Part shown: positions 7,639 through 15,635 of the stretch, one piece after another
Layout of the letters: every line of letters begins with the position of its first letter
How positions within the stretch are numbered: the stretch's first letter is position 1
Assembly: GCF_001752365.1 (NCBI RefSeq)
Contig: NZ_MEIY01000001.1
Coordinates: 3,132,272 to 3,196,271 of the forward strand
Origin: Marinobacter sp. X15-166B
GTDB lineage: Bacteria > Pseudomonadota > Gammaproteobacteria > Pseudomonadales > Oleiphilaceae
Length of the DNA: 64,000 bases
Direction: 5' to 3'
Position numbers and translations under genes: made by a program
The notes under the pieces: generated by a model
What the model saw: only the letters and a program-made list of their open reading frames with translations
Database searches by the model: none
Told to the model about the DNA's origin: nothing

Positions 7639-8337
7639 CTACCAGGTTTCCCCAAACGGCCGCAGGTCAAGTTCGAATGTCCAGGCGGACGGATCCTGAT
7701 GGCATAGCATCCAGACGGCATCGGCAACCGCTGCAGGTTTGACGAAAAAATCATCCGGCTGATCTGCACGCCGCGCGCGTGTGCGGGGTAAATCAACCAC
7801 CCCGTCGATCAACACATTGGCGACATGAATTTTTTCGGGACCCAACTGGCGGGCCAGAGACTGAGCCAAACTGCGCTGGGCCGCCTTGGCGGAAGCAAAA
7901 GGGGCGGTATTGGCACGTCCCCGGGTGGCCGCTGAGGCGCTGGTCACCACGATGCTGGCCGTGTCGTGTTGGCGCAGCTGGGGTAAGGCGGCCTTGGTAG
8001 CCGCGACCAACCCCTGCACATTGACCCGCCAGTTGGCTTCAAAATCTTCCACACTGGCGTCTTCTACACTCTTAAAGACGCCACCACCTGCGTTGTAAAG
8101 CAACACCGACACCGGCCCCAATTGCTGCTCGATAGACTGGAAGGTGGTCTCCGCGTTGCGCCAGTCGGTAGCATCGTATTCCCAGGCGTGGCTGTTTGGA
8201 AGCCGTTGGGCCAGAGAGTTTATATAAGTCCCGCTGCGTGCCAACATTGCTACCTGGAAGCCTCCTTCACTGAAACGGCGGGCCAGAGCTTCCCCGTTTC
8301 CCGGACCTACACCGACGATCACACAGACTTGGTTCAT
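7639..8337 (-). CDS. SDR-like oxidoreductase with an atypical active site
   Basis: The start is the ATG at 8335-8337, preceded by an AAGGAG site; an upstream in-frame ATG lacks one. The protein has 232 residues from there. The nucleotide loop reads VGVGPGNG instead of the usual TGxxxGIG, NAGGG stands at the NNAG position, and the catalytic Tyr of YxxxK is replaced by Phe in FASAK. The following stretch SLAQSLARQLGPEKIHVANV is typical of a subgroup of SDRs with this substitution, for which no reaction is established to my knowledge. It lies 177 bases downstream of the TPP-riboswitch SDR on the same strand and could share its transcript. Confidence 0.8.
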   Translation of the reverse strand: MNQVCVIVGVGPGNGEALARRFSEGGFQVAMLARSGTYINSLAQRLPNSHAWEYDATDWRNAETTFQSIEQQLGPVSVLLYNAGGGVFKSVEDASVEDFEANWRVNVQGLVAATKAALPQLRQHDTASIVVTSASAATRGRANTAPFASAKAAQRSLAQSLARQLGPEKIHVANVLIDGVVDLPRTRARRADQPDDFFVKPAAVADAVWMLCHQDPSAWTFELDLRPFGETW

Positions 8338-8513
8338 TGCGCACTCCTTCCCATCATCATTGAGAACATCCGCCACTCACGTTAACCGACTGACGCCAAT
8401 AACAACAGGCTCAGCTTGAGCATTATGGTTTTTGACGATTGTTGCCTTGTCAGTCATGGGAAACTTTGTCGATTGGTAGCGGACTGCACCTTCGCAGCAC
8501 AATCCTGTATGGA

Positions 8514-9287
8514 TCAGTTATTCACCAGTCCCCCATCCACCACCAGATTTTGTCCGGTCACGGCGCGTGCCCAAGGCGAGGCAAAAAACACCGCGGCATC
8601 GGCAAACTCGGCCGGCGTGGTTACTCGCCGCAGTGGCGTATTGGCAGCGATAAAATCAAACACTGCTTCCGGTGTGGCCGCAGAGGCATCGGTTGTGCGC
8701 AGCAGACCGCCGGAAATCATATTGACGGTGATGTTATCGGGTCCCAAATCTTTCGCCAGAGTACGAGTTAATGACAGCAGCGCGGCTTTACCGGCGGTGT
8801 AATCATGATATGGCACCACCGGATTCTGAAACAGGTTGGTGCCCACATTCACAATGCGGCCAAAACCCGCTTCGCGCATCCCTTCCATGGCCCCCTGGGT
8901 GGTGTTCAGGGCACCACCGACTACGCCGGCAAATTGCTGGTTCATATTCTCCCAGCTCAGCTGCGCCGCAGTCGGGCGCGCATCGCCATTAAACGAAAAG
9001 TCCGGTAACGCATTGTTGACCACAGTGGTCACGGGCATTCCAAAGTGCTGCCGGGCCTGCGCAAACATGGCGCGTACCGCGGCGGTGTCGGTAACATCGG
9101 CTTGAACCGCGAGTAAGTGTTCGGGAGCCTCGCTCGCCAGCCGCTGTGCTGCTTCCGCGCTGTTGCGGTAATTGACGACCACTCTGGCGCCCTCACGCAA
9201 AAAAGCACGCACCAGGTGCTCGCCCAAACCACGCGCCGCGCCGGTGACAAGGACCAGTTGGTGTTCCAGATGGATAGAGTTTTGCAT
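8514..9287 (-). CDS. Thiamine-riboswitch-controlled SDR (FabG-like, OarX-type)
   Basis: The 257-residue protein is a classical SDR: VTGAARGLG cofactor loop, NNALPD in place of NNAG, a serine replaced in the NVGTNLF strand, and a complete YTAGK catalytic pair. The tail VTGQNLVVDGGLVNN is FabG-like. The ATG at 9285-9287 follows GAGG at five bases; an upstream extension overlaps the leader and is not used. A TPP riboswitch at 9350-9433 precedes it, so expression should fall when thiamine pyrophosphate is plentiful. This suggests a role in thiamine or HMP precursor supply or salvage. I recall that a riboswitch-linked reductase named OarX was proposed in comparative thiamine studies; identity with it is an inference. 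Confidence 0.85.
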   Translation of the reverse strand: MQNSIHLEHQLVLVTGAARGLGEHLVRAFLREGARVVVNYRNSAEAAQRLASEAPEHLLAVQADVTDTAAVRAMFAQARQHFGMPVTTVVNNALPDFSFNGDARPTAAQLSWENMNQQFAGVVGGALNTTQGAMEGMREAGFGRIVNVGTNLFQNPVVPYHDYTAGKAALLSLTRTLAKDLGPDNITVNMISGGLLRTTDASAATPEAVFDFIAANTPLRRVTTPAEFADAAVFFASPWARAVTGQNLVVDGGLVNN

Positions 9288-9291
9288 AAAC

Positions 9292-9306
9292 ACCTCAAGA
9301 GTGAGG
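9292..9306 (-). promoter_or_regulatory. Hairpin masking the ribosome site of the riboswitch gene
   Basis: On the mRNA strand CCTCA pairs with TGAGG across CTCT, placing the GAGG ribosome site of the 8514-9287 gene in a stem. This is a plausible expression platform for translational control by the TPP aptamer upstream, although the antisequestering partner is not obvious. Confidence 0.45.
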
Positions 9307-9349
9307 CGAAGGTACGCTGTGCAGGCAGATGCGGTATCAGGCTGCGACT

Positions 9350-9433
9350 GACATCCCTTCGCCAGTGTGAACTGGATCAGGTTCAACGGGTGTGATCTCA
9401 GCCCTGTACGCAGGACACCCCGTGTCGACCCGA
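9350..9433 (-). promoter_or_regulatory. TPP riboswitch (THI element)
   Basis: Read on the minus strand the segment holds the conserved blocks of the thiamine pyrophosphate aptamer in order: GGGGTGTCC, GGCTGAGATCACACCC, GTTGAACCTGATCCAGTT and ACTGGCGAAGGGATG. These are the pyrimidine-sensing and pyrophosphate-binding arms of the family. It lies 63 bases ahead of an SDR gene and is on its coding strand. Confidence 0.95.
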
Positions 9434-9603
9434 GACTTTAGCACATTCTCCGCGCTCAACCTCCCTCACCTGCAGCAAAATGCCTGACGCACTGCCCCTC
9501 GTTCTGCGCTCTTGGCGAGGAAGGAGTGAATAGTGATGCGATAAGTGGAGTGCTTGTGGGTGGTAATTGGTTGCAGGCTGGGGTCTTTATTTTAAAAAAC
9601 ATT

Positions 9604-9627
9604 CGTATGTTGGTATATTATAAAGAG
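9604..9627 (+). promoter_or_regulatory. Candidate Ter site overlapping the tus promoter
   Basis: The core GTATGTTG at 9605-9612 matches the first eight core bases of E. coli TerB, including the G whose complement is the C that locks into Tus. The following GTATATTATAAAG departs from TerB by an apparent one-base insertion and substitutions. TATATT/TATTAT in the same stretch would serve as a -10 box. In E. coli TerB overlaps the tus promoter and Tus represses itself; the arrangement here is the same. The GTATGTTG end faces dif, which would block a rightward fork that had passed dif. Confidence 0.45.
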
Positions 9628-9647
9628 GTGAATATCAGGAGGTTAGC

Positions 9648-10640
9648 ATGTCGAAATACACCGCCAGTCAGTTGCAGGCCATTGAAGACATCAATGTACG
9701 TATTGCCGCGCTGCGGACGGTATTGAACGATCTGAAGTCGGCCTTGCGCCAGTGCGATCTGGTGCAGGCGCGCGTGGCGGTAGTCCCCCGGCCCAAAAAA
9801 GAGGACGAAGAAATCCCCCCGGAGCGGATCGAACCCCAAGCCCTCAGTGGCCAGGAGGCGTTTGACCGGACCTTGTTCGCGCTGACCGACTGGTATGGCG
9901 ATGGCGTGCACTCGACCAAAGCTGTCGCCCGCACCCCCGGTGCCGTTGTGCTGCAATCCGAGGAGGCAACCGCGAACCTCATCGGTCAACTCGCGCACGA
10001 CGCCAACGTGTTAAAGGATCAGATTCGCCAGCTGATTCCGCGACTCGGAAACCGGGACGACAGGTTTGAACTGTTGCACAATCACCACCACATGCTGGTG
10101 ACCTTGCAGTTGATCCGGCAGTTGCTTGTGCTGCCCTCCGCGCCGCCGGTCCAGAGCCTCACGTTCACCTGGGGAGTGAAAACCGAAATAAAGAAGGTAA
10201 CGGTCGAGCAAACCTGCCAGCGCATCGCTCGGTACCTCACTGCCCCACCCCCGCAGGGTATGACTGCAGGCGAATGGCAATCCAGTGTAAATACAGAACT
10301 GGCCCGGGTGAGTTCGCTGCCAGAGAACACCGAGCTGCGTCATCGTCGGGTATTGGTGGTTCGCCCCATGGTGAATATCCGTCGTCACCTCTCGCCTGCC
10401 GAAAGAGAGGCGCGGCGTGAAAAGTGGGCGCAAGAAGGGAAATTTGATCAACCGGTTACGCTGCGTGAAGCGCACACTCCGTTGATTGCGGTCAACCCGT
10501 CGCACCCGATAAAAGTGGGGGCACTTGGTATCTACTGCGCGCTCGAGCGCCGCCAGCGCCGCCAACGCAGCGGTCGAAAAACGGCGGAGGAGCCGATTTC
10601 GCCGCTCGTGCCGGTGTATTTGGTCAAACCCGGCCGCTGA
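9648..10640 (+). CDS. tus: Replication terminus site-binding protein Tus
   Basis: Tus binds Ter sites and stops replication forks from one side. The 330-residue protein matches E. coli Tus along its length from memory: QARVAVVPRPKKEDEE with RIE after it (VARVFSLPEVKKEDEH in E. coli), STKAVARTPGAVV (SSKAAVRLPGVL), DRFELLHNHHHMLVTL (ARFEWVHRHLPGLITL), and FTWGVKTEIKK...GEWQ...LPENTEL (FGWANKHIIKN...EEWQ...LPQNAKL), ending in TPLIAV. Phe140 and His144 of the E. coli C6-lock pocket, Lys89 and the KKEDE acidic patch are kept; Gly149 is not. An AGGAGG site precedes the ATG by five bases. It reads away from dif, as E. coli tus does. Confidence 0.92.
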   Translation: MSKYTASQLQAIEDINVRIAALRTVLNDLKSALRQCDLVQARVAVVPRPKKEDEEIPPERIEPQALSGQEAFDRTLFALTDWYGDGVHSTKAVARTPGAVVLQSEEATANLIGQLAHDANVLKDQIRQLIPRLGNRDDRFELLHNHHHMLVTLQLIRQLLVLPSAPPVQSLTFTWGVKTEIKKVTVEQTCQRIARYLTAPPPQGMTAGEWQSSVNTELARVSSLPENTELRHRRVLVVRPMVNIRRHLSPAEREARREKWAQEGKFDQPVTLREAHTPLIAVNPSHPIKVGALGIYCALERRQRRQRSGRKTAEEPISPLVPVYLVKPGR

Positions 10641-10650
10641 GCTGCGGGGC

Positions 10651-11838
10651 TCAATCGTCCAGCACATACCGGTTGCGCCCAGCTCCAACCCCGGCCGCCG
10701 TGGCACCCAAACCAATCAAGATCAGAAACACCCCGGCCACCCGCCAGTCGCCGGTCATACCATGCAACACGCCCAGCAACAGCGGGCCTGCGGCCGCCAT
10801 GGTGTAACCAAGACTCTGGGCCATCCCCGACAGCCGTGCGGCGGTACCCGCATCACGGGCGCGGATGGCCAACAAGGTCAACGCCATACTGAAAGTACCA
10901 CCCTGCCCGAGCCCCAGAACAATAACCCACATCCATACGTCATCGCTCGGGCCGTAAATGCTGCCAGCCATGCCGACCAGTGTCAGCGTCATGACCAGCA
11001 CAATCATTGCGCGCTGATCGCGCATGTAACTGGCAACCCAGGGCGCCATGATCGCGGAAACAACCTGCACCATGATAGAAGCAGAAACCGCCAGGCCTGC
11101 TTCGACGGCGTCAATGCCCTTGTCCTGAAGAATGGTTGGCAGCCAGCCGAACACGGTGTAAGCGAGGGAGGATTGCAGTCCCATGTATAAGGCCACTTGC
11201 CACGCCAGTTTGTCACGGAAGAGGGATTTGGCAACCGCACTGACCGGTTCCCTGGGGACACGTTTGCCATCCAGTCGGGTCCACCAAACGATGGCCGCAA
11301 CCACCGCCGGCAGCAGCCAGAAGGCCAGTGCCGGCCGCCAGTCGTCGTTCATAAGCTGGCGTAAAGGCTCAGACGCTCCGGTCGCCAGGGCCGCGCCAAA
11401 ACACAGAGTGGCCGTGTACAGCCCGGTTAGCAGGCTGGCGTGTTGCGGGTAATCCCGTTTTACCATCCCCGGGAGCAGCACACCGGCTATACCGATACAG
11501 CCTCCGGCCACGGCGGTGCCCAGAAACAACCCGCTGACACCGGTGTACGGGCGGACAAGCTGGGCCAGGGCCAGCACTAATAAAACGGCCAGCACAGCCC
11601 GCTCAATACCCAATGATCGGGCCAGCCTGGGGGCCAGCGGTGCCGCCAGTCCGAGGAACAGCACCGGTAAGGTCGTAAGCACGCCCTGTTCAGCGGACGA
11701 CAGGGTCAGGGTTTCGCCGATCCGCCGCAGCAAGGGACCAACGCCGGTTAGTGCTGGTCGTAAATTGACAGCGACCAGCATCAAACCGATCAGCCCAAGG
11801 ATGGCCGTGCGGGTGTGAGTGGAGCTTGAGTTGTTCAT
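10651..11838 (-). CDS. MFS transporter, CynX/NimT type
   Basis: A 395-residue inner-membrane carrier with about twelve hydrophobic segments. The opening LMLVAVNLRPALTGVGPLL is the hallmark of the CynX/NimT (cyanate and 2-nitroimidazole) subfamily of the major facilitator superfamily. PLAPRLARSLGIERA after the second segment is the usual MFS loop A. Substrate cannot be inferred, since no cyanase or related gene is close by. It converges on tus with only ten bases between the stops, so little room remains for a terminator; a five-base hairpin (TGAGC/GCTCA) spans the tus stop. No clear ribosome site precedes the ATG. Confidence 0.85.
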   Translation of the reverse strand: MNNSSSTHTRTAILGLIGLMLVAVNLRPALTGVGPLLRRIGETLTLSSAEQGVLTTLPVLFLGLAAPLAPRLARSLGIERAVLAVLLVLALAQLVRPYTGVSGLFLGTAVAGGCIGIAGVLLPGMVKRDYPQHASLLTGLYTATLCFGAALATGASEPLRQLMNDDWRPALAFWLLPAVVAAIVWWTRLDGKRVPREPVSAVAKSLFRDKLAWQVALYMGLQSSLAYTVFGWLPTILQDKGIDAVEAGLAVSASIMVQVVSAIMAPWVASYMRDQRAMIVLVMTLTLVGMAGSIYGPSDDVWMWVIVLGLGQGGTFSMALTLLAIRARDAGTAARLSGMAQSLGYTMAAAGPLLLGVLHGMTGDWRVAGVFLILIGLGATAAGVGAGRNRYVLDD

Positions 11839-11886
11839 ATTCGGCTACGGGATCCAAACCAAGAAGGGTATGTGGGCGGTTCCTGC

Positions 11887-13284
11887 TTACAGATACGGCG
11901 TCATCAAAGCCGCGATGGCATCTCTCAAGCGAACCAGTATAGAGCGGTCAGAAAGTTGTTGGTAAGACATCAGCCGGCTTCGGTTGATCAGATCGTTAGC
12001 GTGTTTGCGCAATTCTGCATTAACGGATTCGGAGAACACTTCTACTCCGAGTTCAAAGTTCAGCCTCAGACTCCGCGGGTCCAGATTTGCGGAACCGACA
12101 AAACAGTACCCCTGGTCGATGCACAGTAATTTGGTATGGGAGAATGGTGGGGGCTGGTAGTAAATGTTGATGCCCCATTGACTCAATTCGATCAGGCTGC
12201 TTCGGCTGGCCCAGTTCATATAAGGGAGATTGTTTTTCTCCGGCAACACAACGCTGACCCTGACCCCCCGCATGGAGGCCGACATCAACGCAGAAATCAG
12301 CTCCCGACTCGGTAAAAAATAAGGGGTAATAATCAAGATAGAGTGGGACGCGGTACTGACCACAGCGGCGAGGGTAAGTTCCAACGCGTCGATCTGCTGG
12401 TCCGGGCCGTCCGCAATAAGTCGGCAGCCCGCGTCGCCCTGTTCGCCGGTTGCTCGCATGGGCGGGTCGGCGAGCGCCTGGCGTGGTCGCGCACGGGTGT
12501 AGCGCCAGTCCTGCTCAAACAGGTCCGCCAGAGCCGGTACAATAGGGCCCATGAATTTAAAATGGATATCGGCGATCCGCTTTTTCCTGGTCGCGTACTC
12601 GCAGTTGTCCTCACTGATATTCATCCCCCCTGCGAAAGCAATGTGGTTGTCCACCACCAATAATTTACGGTGGTTCCTGAGGTTGATGTATATGCTCGGC
12701 GGTATCAGCCGTGGGGGCAGAAAGCGCACCACACGGACCCCGCGTTTTTTCAACACCGTCGAGATGCGCCGGAAGGAATAGTGTTCGCCGACGCCATCGA
12801 TGAGCACTCGAACATCCACCCCGCGCGCAACGGCTGCCGCCAGACGGTCGACAAAGCTTTGCCCGGCCCGGTCCGGCTTGAAAATATAGGATGCCAGCAG
12901 TATCCGGTGCCGCGCCGCGTCGATTGCGGCAAGCATCTGGGGGTAGGCCTGATCGCCGTTGTAGAGCGCTTTTACATGATTGCCTTCGGTGATGTCCGAG
13001 CCACTAACCAGAAACCCCGCAAGCTGCTGGGGGCGGGACGGTGAGTGTTCCGGCCTTACGGCCAGCGCTTGTTTTATATGGTCGCCGGCCAGTTGCTGTT
13101 TGAGGGTTTGGGCTCTCAGGCGAACCCTGTTGATACCAAACAGGTAATAAACGATGGGCCCGAGATAAGGAATAAACAAACACGCCATGATCCAGCCGGT
13201 CGCGGCGCGAGTGTCCCGCTTGAACAGCAGTACGTGGGTGATGGTCAGTGTGGCCGGAGCCAAGTGCAGCACAACAAAAAACAA
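11887..13284 (-). CDS. cls: Cardiolipin synthase
   Basis: This phospholipase-D-superfamily enzyme joins two phosphatidylglycerols into cardiolipin at the inner membrane. The 465-residue protein has two N-terminal membrane segments (around residues 1-20 and 30-50, LFIPYLGPIVYYLFGINR), then two HKD motifs: HRKLLVVDNHIAFAGG near residue 210 and HTKLLCIDQGYCFVGSANLD near residue 380. The open frame starts with TTG and lacks a strong ribosome site; an in-frame stop is found 5' of it, and no better ATG exists, so the start is tentative. It is transcribed towards the MFS gene, with 48 bases between them. Confidence 0.92.
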   Translation of the reverse strand: MFFVVLHLAPATLTITHVLLFKRDTRAATGWIMACLFIPYLGPIVYYLFGINRVRLRAQTLKQQLAGDHIKQALAVRPEHSPSRPQQLAGFLVSGSDITEGNHVKALYNGDQAYPQMLAAIDAARHRILLASYIFKPDRAGQSFVDRLAAAVARGVDVRVLIDGVGEHYSFRRISTVLKKRGVRVVRFLPPRLIPPSIYINLRNHRKLLVVDNHIAFAGGMNISEDNCEYATRKKRIADIHFKFMGPIVPALADLFEQDWRYTRARPRQALADPPMRATGEQGDAGCRLIADGPDQQIDALELTLAAVVSTASHSILIITPYFLPSRELISALMSASMRGVRVSVVLPEKNNLPYMNWASRSSLIELSQWGINIYYQPPPFSHTKLLCIDQGYCFVGSANLDPRSLRLNFELGVEVFSESVNAELRKHANDLINRSRLMSYQQLSDRSILVRLRDAIAALMTPYL

Positions 13285-13411
13285 ATTGAGAAGGATATCT
13301 GCTACTCCCGAGCACCGTGCCAGTCGTGGGAACCTGAATACGACTCACCGTCAAAAACTAACATATTCATTTTTCAAAAGGTAGCCGGGGCACGCCCCGA
13401 TCAGCCACTAA

Positions 13412-14332
13412 TTACTTGTCCGGCAAGGGGATATACTCGTGCTCATCCCCCGGCACTGTCGGGAACTTGCCCGCCACCCAGTCTTTCTTGGCCTGCTCGA
13501 TTCGCTCTTTACGACTGGACACGAAGTTCCACTCGATAAAACGCTTTTGCAGGTGCCCACCGCCGATAATGGCCAACCGGGATTCCTGGGTGGCCGTCAC
13601 GGTCACACCGGGCATGTCGGAAAGCACGGCCATGGAGTGCGCTGTCAGTTCGGTATCCTGGGCCTTGAGCGCTCCATCCGCCAGGTAAAGGGCCCGCTCT
13701 TCGGCATCCGGCAGTTGCAAGGATTGCCCGGGTTGCAGAAGTGCCTCAACGTACAGAGTGTCAGAAAACACCCGCACCGGCGAGGTCGCGCCGTAGGCAC
13801 TGCCCATCATCACTCTCACCGGGACACCGTTCACTTCAACAGCCGGTATTTCACTGCCGGGATAATGCAGAAACGCCGGTGCGGTCTCTTCCTGGTCTTC
13901 CGGTAAGGCCAGCCAAAGTTGCAACCCGTGCAACGTGTGATCTGCTTGTGTGGTCTCCGGCCGCTCCCGTTCAGAATGCACAATGCCCCGACCAGCGACC
14001 ATTAAATTAATATCACCGGGCCGAATACTTTGCAGGCTGCCCAACGAATCCCGATGCAGTATTTCACCTTCAAACAAATAGGTAACAGTGGCAATGCCGA
14101 TGTGTGGGTGGGGCCTTACGTTAATCCCCTGCCCCGCCGGGAAGTTGGCCGGCCCCATGTGATCGAAAAACACCCAGGGACCGACCTTTCTCAGTCGCGT
14201 CGTCGGCAATAAACGACGCACGGTGAATCCGCCCAGATCCGCCTCCTTTGGATGGAGAATCAGCTCTATTGCGGTACACCGGGAAAACCTTACTTCGCAT
14301 TTCTGCTTCACATGGGTCAGAACGTTGCTCAT
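13412..14332 (-). CDS. Pirin family protein
   Basis: A bicupin of 306 residues counted from the ATG at 14330-14332, which follows AAGGAGG at the right distance; the frame extends 16 codons further without support. The N-terminal cupin has FDHMGP, RPHPHIGIATVTYLFEGE and GRGIVHSER, giving the three His and one Glu that bind Fe in pirins. The C-terminal cupin and the tail RFIEWNFVSSRKERIEQAKK are also family features. Bacterial pirins have been linked to quercetinase activity and to redox sensing, but no specific role is supported here. It stands alone. Confidence 0.92.
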   Translation of the reverse strand: MSNVLTHVKQKCEVRFSRCTAIELILHPKEADLGGFTVRRLLPTTRLRKVGPWVFFDHMGPANFPAGQGINVRPHPHIGIATVTYLFEGEILHRDSLGSLQSIRPGDINLMVAGRGIVHSERERPETTQADHTLHGLQLWLALPEDQEETAPAFLHYPGSEIPAVEVNGVPVRVMMGSAYGATSPVRVFSDTLYVEALLQPGQSLQLPDAEERALYLADGALKAQDTELTAHSMAVLSDMPGVTVTATQESRLAIIGGGHLQKRFIEWNFVSSRKERIEQAKKDWVAGKFPTVPGDEHEYIPLPDK

Positions 14333-14631
14333 CTGACGACCTCCTTGTTGCTGGTTTGTACGGCATTGACTGCCTGCCATTCAACCAGCTGTCGGTGCAT
14401 GTGAATACTATAGCCCTGAATCAGAAACCGTGGGTTTTTCCGCTCTCAAACTCCCGCCTGAAGGCGATTTCAATGAGCCTGCCCAGCCCAACCGAGGTCT
14501 GCCAGACCCTAACAACCTCCGACACTCATAAAAATAATTAATGCTTAGTTGACAAATAGTTACAGAGATTTTCGACCGGATCAGGCAAAATCTTGCCCGC
14601 TATTCAGGTGTTAGCCAAGGGCCGCTTATTC

Positions 14632-15570
14632 ATGATATTCAGACTCTTCATCGTATTGCTCTCCGTCCTCGTTGCACAGCCGGCGCTGGCGCAACCGACG
14701 TCCTTCCGGCAAGCCAAATTGGAACTGCGCAAACAGGTGTATCACGACCAGAATCAATCCACAGACGGATCCTTGTATTGTGGCTGTAACTGGCAATGGG
14801 TCGGCGCGTCGGGTGGCCGGGTGGATCTGGCATCCTGCGGTTATGTGGTGCGCAAACAACAGACCCGCGCCGAGCGCATTGAATGGGAGCACGTGGTGCC
14901 TGCCTGGGTGATGGGACATCAGCGCCAATGCTGGCAAAAAGGCGGACGCCGGGAGTGTGCCGCCAGCGATCCGCTGTTCAGAGTAATGGAAGCCGACATG
15001 CACAATCTGGCTCCGGCTATCGGTGAGGTGAACGCCGACCGCAGCAATTATTCCTTTGGAGTGTTACCGGGTACCCAACCGCAGCACGGCAAATGCGAGG
15101 TGCGCGTGGCCTTTGACCAGCGTGCGGTGGAGCCACGGGACGCGGTCAAAGGACAGATCGCCCGCACCTACTTTTATATCCACGACCGCTACAATCTGCG
15201 GATGAGCCGTCAGCAGCAACAGCTTTTAATGGCCTGGGACCGGCAGTTCCCGGTCTCTCAGTGGGAAAGGGAACGGGATCGGCGGATTGCCGCTATCATG
15301 GGACACCACAACCCGTTTGTGACCGGGGAGCGCAGTTGGGCGCTTGGCCATCGCAATCTGGCAGAAGGCGTGCGGGCGGTAGATCCGTTGCCGGATACCG
15401 TGTCGGTTACCCAACAGGTCAAGGTCCTGGGCAATACCCGCTCCAACGTCTATCACTTATCCGAGGGGTGCCCGAGTTACAACCGGGTGTCTGAAGCCAA
15501 CCGCATCTATTTCCAAAGCTCCCAGGAGGCCGAAGCCGCCGGGTACCGCAAGGCCGGAAACTGCATATAG
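14632..15570 (+). CDS. Secreted endonuclease I (EndA/Vvn type) with C-terminal Cys-rich module
   Basis: A non-specific periplasmic or secreted nuclease. From ATG 14632 the product has 312 residues and a clear signal peptide (MIFRLFIVLLSVLVAQPALA). The His-Me-finger core is EWEHVVPAW, followed by the Asn/Glu elements DMHNLAPAIGEVNADRSNY and the Cys pairs that form disulfides in Vvn. After residue 265 comes GNTRSNVYHLSEGCPSYNRV...AAGYRKAGNC, which resembles the small module related to the Ada metal-binding domain found in other secreted nucleases. The usual EndA is shorter and lacks it. A further 13 codons are open upstream, but that start would spoil the signal peptide. Confidence 0.9.
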   Translation: MIFRLFIVLLSVLVAQPALAQPTSFRQAKLELRKQVYHDQNQSTDGSLYCGCNWQWVGASGGRVDLASCGYVVRKQQTRAERIEWEHVVPAWVMGHQRQCWQKGGRRECAASDPLFRVMEADMHNLAPAIGEVNADRSNYSFGVLPGTQPQHGKCEVRVAFDQRAVEPRDAVKGQIARTYFYIHDRYNLRMSRQQQQLLMAWDRQFPVSQWERERDRRIAAIMGHHNPFVTGERSWALGHRNLAEGVRAVDPLPDTVSVTQQVKVLGNTRSNVYHLSEGCPSYNRVSEANRIYFQSSQEAEAAGYRKAGNCI

Positions 15571-15635
15571 CGACCAGTCAGGTGAATCTGCACTCATCGG
15601 GCTGCAGGGTGAGTGTTTCTGACTCGCACCCCGAC

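Noticed and set aside
13355..13376. AATATGTTAGTTTTTGA (minus strand) as a third Ter site
   Set aside because: Its polarity would stop forks before they reach dif from the right, and the core has a mismatch.
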